Source: Scedosporium boydii (Eukaryota > Ascomycota > Sordariomycetes > Microascales > Microascaceae). Taken from it: a stretch of DNA of 64,000 nt. Below the pieces are notes generated by a model that saw only the letters and a list, made by a program, of their open reading frames with translations, ran no database searches and was not told the origin of the DNA. The position numbers and the translations under genes are program-made. This document shows, in pieces, positions 56,841 through 64,000 of this stretch; the first letter of the stretch is position 1; every line of letters begins with the position of its first letter. The stretch spans positions 1 to 64,000 of the forward strand of contig NJFT01000080.1 of NCBI GenBank assembly GCA_002221725.1. The letters run 5' to 3'.

Positions 56841-58985
56841 ATGGCGGAATTCAAGAGACGCGGGGACATTCTTGTCCTCGCTTTACTGGCTGGTGGCGCT
56901 CTGGCTCTGCCGCAAGCAGTCACCACTCCTGCTCCCATCCTCCCGCGTGCCGAGTCTCAGTGCAGGTAAGACACTCACTTCTACTTTTCTCAGTTCAGCT
57001 CGACATCGTTAGCTAACAGAGAAGCAACAGCGAGGTCGTGTCCACGTACTATGGCATCGACACCACCGTCTCCAATTACGCTGGCTTTGTCCAGTCGATG
57101 AACAGCGCCTACTCGTCTTCTGGCGAGGTCTTTAGCGGCACTCGAATCCCCGTGTTCACGACCGTTCAGTACCTGACTGACGGCAGGTCGTTCACGGCGT
57201 ACGGCTTCTACCACCAGACTGTCCTTGAAAAGGCCGGGTACAGTATCTACTCGTCCATTACCACCGTAACGAAATGTACCACCTCTACCAGTGTGACCCT
57301 GCCGCCGTCGCCTACTGGGTCGATCTGCAGTCCCCACGGAGACCACTGTGCGTGATTCGCCCCGTTTGTTTTCTCTTTTCGTAGACGTTTTAGTAAGTTA
57401 ACAAAGAGTTGCAGGGCATTGCGAGGCGTATCCCAGCTCTACCAGCAGTGGAGAACCGCCGGCATCGACTTGTTCGCCGCATGGTGATCACTGGCACTGC
57501 CCGCCGGGTGTCTCCGAGCCCACGACTCCCCCTCCGGCGGAGGTTACTACCACCTCCTCGCCTGGGCAGTGCGAGCCTCACGGTGATCACTGGCATTGTC
57601 CTCCCGGAGTTCCGGAACCCACGACCCCTCCTTCTTCCGAACCCACCACAACCAGCCCTGGAGAGTGTGAACCTCACGGCGATCATTGGCACTGCCCGCC
57701 CGGCGTGCCTGAACCCTCCACGCCGCCACCCTCTGAACCAACCTCCTCTACTAGTCCAGGAGAATGCACTCCACACGGTGACCACTGGCACTGCCCTCCA
57801 GGCGTTCCGGAACCTACTACCCCGCCGCCCTCAGAGCCAACCTCGTCGACCAGCCCAGGGGAATGTGAACCTCACGGAGACCACTGGCACTGCCCGCCTG
57901 GCGTGCCCGAACCTACCACTCCGCCCCCATCTGAACCAACCTCCTCTACCGGCCTAGGAGAATGTGAGCCACATGGCGACCATTGGCATTGTCCGCCGGG
58001 AGTGCCGGAGCCTACTACACCCCCTCCCTCAGAGCCCACGACCACTGCTGGCCCTGGCGAGTGTGAGCCTCATGGGGATCACTGGCATTGCCCCCCAGGC
58101 GTGCCTGAGCCGACTACCCCTCCTCCATCCGAGCCGACCGAAACAGGCAATCCCGGAGAATGCACTCCGCACGGCGACCATTGGCATTGTCCGCCGGGAG
58201 TGCCGGAGCCTACTACCCCCCCTCCCTCAGAGCCCACGACCACTGCTGGCCCTGGCGAGTGTGAGCCTCATGGGGATCACTGGCATTGCCCCCCAGGCGT
58301 TCCCGAACCCACTACTCCTCCTCCAGCGGAGCCCACTGAAACTGGAAATCCTGGGGAGTGTGAACCTCACGGAGACCACTGGCATTGCCCTCCGGGAGTA
58401 CCGGAGCCCACAACTCCTCCTTCCGGTGAACCCACGGATACTCCTCCTGAGGGAGGCGAATGCACACCTCATGGAGACCACTGGCATTGCCCTCCCGGCG
58501 TGCCAGAGCCAACAACTCCCCCATCCGCGGAGCCAACTGATGGATCTCAAGGCGGCGAATGTACCCCGCACGGCGACCATTGGCATTGCCCTCCAGGCGT
58601 TCCCGAGCCCACAACTCCTCCCTCCAGCGAACCGACGGACACTCCTCCCGAGGGCGGCGAATGTACACCCCACGGCGATCACTGGCACTGCCCTCCAGGC
58701 GTGCCCGAGCCAACAACACCGCCGGCCTCCAGCCCCACGGGAGGCAGCTCAGGCGAATGCACTCCCCATGGTGATCACTGGCACTGTCCGCCCGGCGTCC
58801 CAGAGCCGAACTCTCCTCCTCCTTCCGGCGGGTCCGATACGACTTTGAGCAAGGTCGTCAGGCCTACTGGAGAGCCTACCACTGTGCCTATCACAGCCGG
58901 CGCTGAGAGTGTCAGGGTTCTCGGTACGAAGGGAGCCGCGTCCTTGGGTCTAGCCATTGTCGCTGGGCTTGCGTTTGCGCTGTAG
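56841..58985 (+). CDS. GPI-type cell-wall protein with fifteen C-x-PHGDHWHC histidine-triad repeats
   Basis: Three exons: 56841-56965, 57031-57347 and 57415-58985; product 670 aa. Exon 1 encodes a signal peptide (core ILVLALLAGGALALP). Residues about 42-135 form a unique domain (SEVVSTYYGIDTTVSNYAGF... YSSITTVTKC). Then follow fifteen copies of C-[ST/E]-PHGDHWHC; from the third on most sit in 33-residue units PPGVPEPTTPPPSEPT...GEC. The first copy lacks PPG and its Trp codon is split by intron 2 (T/GG). The last 35 residues end in a hydrophobic tail (SLGLAIVAGLAFAL) after small residues, typical of a GPI signal. The Pro/Thr/Ser linkers suggest heavy O-mannosylation. Each motif holds three His of an HxxHxH triad and two Cys, so metal binding at the wall is the leading inference. 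Confidence 0.85.
57461..58810 (+). repeat. Tandem ~99-nt coding repeats of the HGDHWHC unit
   Basis: Fourteen consecutive units, mostly 93-105 nt. The codons of PHGDHWHC are kept while third positions vary (for example CAC/CAT for His, GGA/GGC/GGT/GGG for Gly), showing selection on protein. Some neighbouring units (about 57960-58070 and 58150-58260) are nearly identical in DNA, pointing to recent expansion or gene conversion. Confidence 0.85.
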
Positions 58986-60273
58986 ATGGATGGTGCAGAC
59001 GTTAACTACATTTTTAAAACTTAATCTTCTTGTCTGGGGAATATTTTAAACTTCTTTCCTTCCTTCGATAGATTTCGGCGTTTTTACGTCGAGGATAATT
59101 TATATTCAGTAATAAACCGAATGCAATATGCAATTTTTGAAGTGTGCAATTATCGGGTTTCGAACCTCTTCGTCTCATGTCTCCTTCCTTCTTCTTCATC
59201 GTCCATGTTCATCTCGTGTTTCCTCCGATTTCTCTTCCTGTTGAAGAATCGTCGGGAAGAATCCATTCGCCGGTATTTTTGCGGTATCCTACCACGTCCT
59301 TCGGTCGTTGGTTGTTCTCAGCAATCCTAGGGTGATGAACTCTGCTAAGGCATTGCGACGATTCTCCGATCTTCGCGGTATTTGATGGCGACCTATTTAG
59401 AGAAGAGAACCACCAGAACGATGGTTAAAACAGCGTCTTTCAGATATGAAATCATCTCTCTAAGCTCCGACCCCAGTCTGGAAGCAGGATGAATCAGTAT
59501 TTCCTCTCGCTTCTCCCTCTCAGGACTTGCTCCCACTCCATCTCTTGAGGTTGAGCCTAACATATCGTGAGTCGCCAATCGCCAAGAATACCTTCTTCCC
59601 AGACCAGGCTGAATAGATTGAGCGAATTCAAAATTAAGACCTAAATCCGTACGAAGTACAATAAAACACCCAGGGCATGAGATCCGTCTCTGCGGACAAA
59701 GAAGCCCTGGTTTCTCCTTTTCCTACGAAAACAATAGAGATTATCCCCCTTAGAATGTTCCTCTCGCCTGGAATTCCCATCATCCATTCCTTTATCGCCA
59801 CATGTGGTGGTTGGTTCCGTCAGGCATTTGTATCTCTGCCACTAAGTGGCCGGATGCTGGAATGTCAGCCCGCGATCCTTCTGAAAGCGTCAATGATGAT
59901 TCCTGTCAACTTGAGTCAACGGCATCTCTGGTTTGTCCAAGAGGGTCATGTAGTTCTCGACTCTTCCCACTTGAATCCCAGAGATCTTTTCAGATGCCAT
60001 TTTCTTTTCTTGTCGCCTCTTCTAACCCCCATTCTTTTCCATCTTAGTTGTCTTAAACAAGTCCCAAATATCCAAGTTCTCTAATATCTTCAACGATCTT
60101 CCGATGAGCTGCTTCAAATCTTGAAAGTTGCTCTCCCAATATCACGGGGGTATGGGGTTCATCTTTGGCGATTTAAACCCTGGCTCCAGTGTCGCCCTTG
60201 AGGCTTATCCCCCAACGGTTCTATCTTGACTTCTCATATTTCCGACAGTCGCCATCACAGAAGCCTATCAGCC
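58986..60273. other. 1.3-kb intergenic region
   Basis: No supported gene. T-rich 3' flank of the repeat gene at left and promoter of the large gene at right. A tRNA B-box-like string (ggttcgaaacc, minus strand, about 59157-59167) lacks an A-box and a cloverleaf. The 11-mer gtacgaagtac lies near 59649. Confidence 0.45.
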
Positions 60274-63200
60274 ATGGAGGCCCAACGGAGAACCACGGTG
60301 GACAATGACCCCAAGGCGGGCGAATGGGAACTTACCACACGTCCGCCAACCCCCTGGGGCGCTCGCTACGGCGTCCACAGCCAAGGACCCGGGCCCTTTC
60401 TTCACACAAACAGATCCTGGCTCTCACCGTCCTTTCCCACCTTCGACCCGATCGATATTCCCAGAATCCGGGGGGATATCCCGGAGGGTACCTCGGGCGA
60501 CGTGGACGCCCCAAAGGGCGAGGAGGCGGATCGGCTTTTTACGTCGGAATCTATCCAGCTCCAGAGGTTCGGCGGTTTGCGTACCTGGGAAGCAGTTCTC
60601 CTGAAAGATGTCCCCGGTTATGGAGCTGGAAGTGGGCTTGTTCCCTCGGGCGATGAAGGCGGGCAGAACCTTGTCGTTAAGGAAGACAAATGGCTCTCGG
60701 CTTTTAAGAAGAATAGGTGGATTGACTATAACGTTAGGCTCCGGGATAGCGGTATTGATTGTCCACGCACCTATGGGGGCGACAACGGTATCTGGTCTGT
60801 AGACAACCCGGCTGTCTGGAAAGCGCTGCGGCCGTCTATTGAATTGGCGAACCGGATTCTACATCTGGCCTGCGGCGGACCCTGGTACGTTCCTGTTCGT
60901 GGCAGACTGGCTGCATTGTTTTCCTCCAGCGCCTTTTATTCTCTTCTTATGCGTATTGGAGATGTCGCATTGCTAATTGTTGACGAACTTGCCTCCGTAG
61001 GCTGTCTTCACTCGTCGACTCGTCTGCCCATGAAACCACGTACGGAATCCGGTATACTCTCAACAAGGATACCGGGGACGTTTCCGCCACTACTGATGCC
61101 GAACCTTACCGGAGATTTGTTGAGGTCAATCCTCATCGGCGCCTCTCCCCAGAATGTGTCGAAGAATTCCTTGATACTATCGACTATCTTTTCTCCTGGT
61201 CCTTCTTCGACCCGCGCCACGAATTTCCTACCCCAGAGTCATTCCGAGGACAGACAATGTGCATAGTCGATTGCCCGTCGCTTAAACAAGGGGGCTCATC
61301 TCAAATGCTCATATCGATCGATATCTCGGCAATCAAAGGTCTCTTCAGTCAGAATGTGACCGATGTGGAAAGGTGCATTATTCGGCATACATTGGGAGTA
61401 AATGTGAGAAATCTATCCAGAGTCCTGATATGTGCGGTTGCTGTTACTGATACTTTTTCCTTCTATTGACAGATGGTCCTGGCGTTCATTGTAAGTGGCT
61501 TCACCATTATCCTCTGGGGCTCTAGATATCTACAGATATCTGGAGGATTTCTCTGAATTTCAATACTTACACTCTCACTTATATAGGATGCTCTGGCGCG
61601 AAATAGAGGGCTGGCCTACCTAGAAAAAGAGGCGAAAACCGACCCGCGGGTGACCAGGCTCAGGCAGTTTCAGCTGGTATTTGATCTCTTCTCCACAAGT
61701 TACCTCCCACGATGCGGTTTCACTAACACCAATTAGTTTTATGGCGAAGAAGTTATCGCCGATCATCGAGCGTCCTTCGCAAAGTCCATCTTTGACGGAA
61801 AGCTAGAATTTCCCCTTTATGAGGGCCCAGGCAATCCGAACAAGACAGGCTTCGTACTCCCGACGAAGGCTCGGGAATTTCCTATCCAGGCCGACGCCCT
61901 CCAGCAACTTGCTGCAGTCGGCGAGATAGTTGGACCGCTTACCCTCAAGCTGTATCCCGCGTGGCTGCACCGACATGTCGTGTGGCCTATACCCAGCATT
62001 TGGCAGGTCTCGATGATGAATGAAACCTTCTGGACAGATGACGTCCAGCGTTTCGGTATCCAGGCCCTCAGATTCCCCAAATACCTTTTCTGCGAAGACA
62101 TGTTCCATCTCGGTTGGAGCATGAGCGCATTTCGGACCACGCAAGCGTGCTGGGCCATGGACACCGTCTCGGCTCCCGGAAATTGCGCCGCTCTTCGTTT
62201 GGTAAAGCAGCTTGAGCACAGACGCAGGCTTTGGTCTAGGTATAGAGAGAAGTGGTACGCAGGTATGCGTCGCAACTGGGAGCTACCGCCCTACTCGAAC
62301 ATCGTTTTCCGCGAAGAGCTCCGTCTGATTACCGAGGAGTACTTCCTCCGGAGACAGGAGTACGACGAATTCCGCGCCCACGAGATAGCAGAGAGGTGGA
62401 TCATCATGCCTTACTTTATTGCGTCGGAAGTCGTGGTCCCTCCGATATTTTATACCAATGCTCTTCTCTGCCGAGCAGTTGGCTTGATCATCATGGCTGC
62501 CCTACCAGCGAGGCTCGAGCCCAAGACTTGCCAACGAACTGGGTTCATCTGGCCCAATGGTAGGAGACAGATTTGGAAACTCAGCAAGGCGGCCCGGACC
62601 TCGAATGATGGCAAGCCAATTCGAGTCATGGAGCACTGGTGGGCTGACCGAAAGGCCCCCGACTTCGTGCTACCTAAGAGGCACCACGGCGAGACAGATG
62701 CTGAAATTATGGCCATAAGGGTTGAACTTCTCAATGAGGCTCGGAACACGTTGGAACTGTACCGAGTTCAGGACATGGCTGTCCCTCTCGTGACGAGACT
62801 CTTGCTGTCGCAGATTCGCCACCTTAGGCATCTCCTCAAGGATGTAATGCCGCGGTATATCATCGAGTCAGCGAACAACAACGCAGGCAATGCAGTAACT
62901 GCTGAAGGCTCAGGGAGATGGCTGGAGATCTTTTTCAAGATTCCAAAGTATTCCCACGAAGATCAAGTCCGAAGCCCTGAGGCTAACGAAGAGTGGCCGA
63001 CAACCAAGTCCATATCCATGGACAAAGCATACTTCGAGAAGCTCGGTATACCCCAGGCACCAGCTTCAGCGCCTGCGGTTCCTAGAGTGGATGAAGTCCC
63101 CAATCCCAGACAGAAGCTCTGGACCGTTGGCCAGGTGGCGGACCAGTTCCGGAATGGGAAGTTTTGGGCGTTGGTTCAGGAGGGAGAGAGGTACGCTGTG

Positions 63201-64000
63201 TACGATGTTACTGGTAAGTCAAGATTGCATGTAGACCCGGATGAAGTGCGGTTGCGGTGAAGGCCAAAGCTTGGCTAACTCGCTGGTTTGTAGATGCAAT
63301 GTCGGGATTTTCATTCCCGTGGCCTGGGAACAAACCGCACTTCAGTTACTGTCAATATGGACGCGTCCTCAAAGGCGAAAGTATCAGAAGTACTTTCAGC
63401 CCTACTAAGGCGAAGAAAATACGCCATGTGGGCTACCTTATCCAGGAATTCAACGCTGAGGAGGTGGCCGAAGCCCGAACTTCCACCTCGTCCTGGACTC
63501 GCCTTGGTGATGACGTTTACGATATCACGGGTACAATCCAAATACCCTCCCCCCTCTTTTCCCTGACAATGAGTTTTACGTACGGCTTTTTCTAACATTT
63601 AATAGTGGTCTTGAGCTCAAGGAATCATGTCGAGCTGTTGGAGGGGGAACGAACCGCGCTCGAGGAATCCCGGGGTCGCAACGCCATCGTGGCCCTTCAG
63701 AACCGAGGGCTGGAGAATCGCCTCCAGGACTTGCGGGAGAGGCTCAAGGAATACAAAATTGGGAGGATTAGGAGAAGGAAACCGAGCTCCGAATACGGTC
63801 CGGTGTACACCGCCGATGACGTGGCTTGGTTCACGTCCCAGAGGACGGGAATGTACACTGTCTTGCGCGGAGGGATGTATGATCTTACAGGTAGGGTTTC
63901 TTTTCTTTCCTTTTTTTCTTTTCATGTGAAGAGGCCTAGTGAAGCCACCATTTAGATCCCCTCCAGGCTGATCTCTCTTCTCATTGTAGACTTTATCGAC
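60274..64000 (+). CDS. Large hypothetical protein with three cytochrome-b5-like modules (3' end outside window)
   Basis: Eight exons within the window: 60274-60884, 61001-61403, 61473-61490, 61587-61676, 61737-63213, 63294-63530, 63606-63890 and 63990 onward. All phases fit; at least 1040 aa. An in-frame ATG at 60226 would add 16 residues. The first 800 residues match no family I know; they are rich in Trp/Arg and include RPPTPWGARYGVHSQGPGPF and YREKWYAGMRRNWELPPYSN. From about residue 930 three units resemble the start of cytochrome b5: LWTVGQVADQFRNGKFWALV...YDVT, VGYLIQEFNAEEVAEA...VYDIT, and PVYTADDVAWFTSQRTGMYTVL...YDLTDFID. The first two are not followed by the heme-ligand HPGG; the third continues past the edge. 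Soluble, no signal peptide. The role is unknown. Confidence 0.72.

Noticed and set aside
57409..58848. Other-frame long frames over the HGDHWHC array, both strands
   Set aside because: By-products of the tandem repeat; only one frame keeps the invariant motif with silent third-position variation.
59140..59200. tRNA-like B-box (ggttcgaaacc) on the minus strand
   Set aside because: No A-box at the right distance and no cloverleaf or acceptor stem can be formed.

Overview
The window is nuclear DNA of a filamentous ascomycete (Pezizomycotina, probably a sordariomycete). The genes carry short GT-AG introns (mostly 50-140 nt) with CTAAC/CTGAC-like branch sites. GC content is moderate to high in genes and lower in some intergenic tracts. 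The repertoire is fungal: a Zn2Cys6 regulator, Fip1, Nup49, Rpc31, a SulP permease with STAS domain, a DUF1857 protein and GPI-type cell-wall proteins. Exon structures were worked out by hand from splice signals and reading-frame continuity, with no transcript or homology search. No tRNA, rRNA or CRISPR array was recognised.

Layout. 0-4 kb: two paralogous secreted proteins, each with two copies of a four-cysteine module, on the minus strand. 4-7 kb: no convincing gene. 7-9.5 kb: a Zn2Cys6 transcription factor. 11-27.5 kb: a dense housekeeping block with the pyruvate dehydrogenase E2 subunit, the Golgi ARF-GEF Sec7, an Hsm3/PSMD5-like proteasome chaperone, the polyadenylation factor Fip1, nucleoporin Nup49 (divergent from Fip1) and RNA polymerase III subunit Rpc31. 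30-34 kb: a five-exon sulfate permease convergent with a DUF1857 (AtaL-like) gene.

35-50 kb looks like accessory, repeat-influenced DNA. It holds a broken GTPase/coiled-coil pseudogene, an ATTCC-rich satellite-like tract, a long hairpin repeat near 40.3 kb, a degenerate dispersed repeat, tandem and palindromic repeats near 47 kb, an 860-aa zinc-finger protein built from two related modules, a degenerate kinase-like protein, a zinc-finger gene with unresolved 5' end, and small multi-exon orphan genes that are easy to miss.

51-59 kb contains the most striking content. Two predicted GPI-anchored secreted proteins share the motif C-x-P-H-G-D-H-W-H-C, two copies in one and fifteen in the other. 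The core HxxHxH matches the zinc-binding histidine triad known from streptococcal Pht proteins. Between them lie an N2227-type methyltransferase with an apparent signal peptide and an eight-cysteine small secreted protein. 60-64 kb holds the 5' part of a large gene ending, inside the window, in three successive cytochrome-b5-like modules; it runs off the right edge.

The 11-27 kb genes serve general growth (acetyl-CoA supply, Golgi traffic, proteasome assembly, mRNA 3'-end formation, nuclear transport, Pol III transcription). The flanking regions are enriched in secreted or cell-surface proteins and lineage-specific genes, as expected of surface- or niche-interaction regions.
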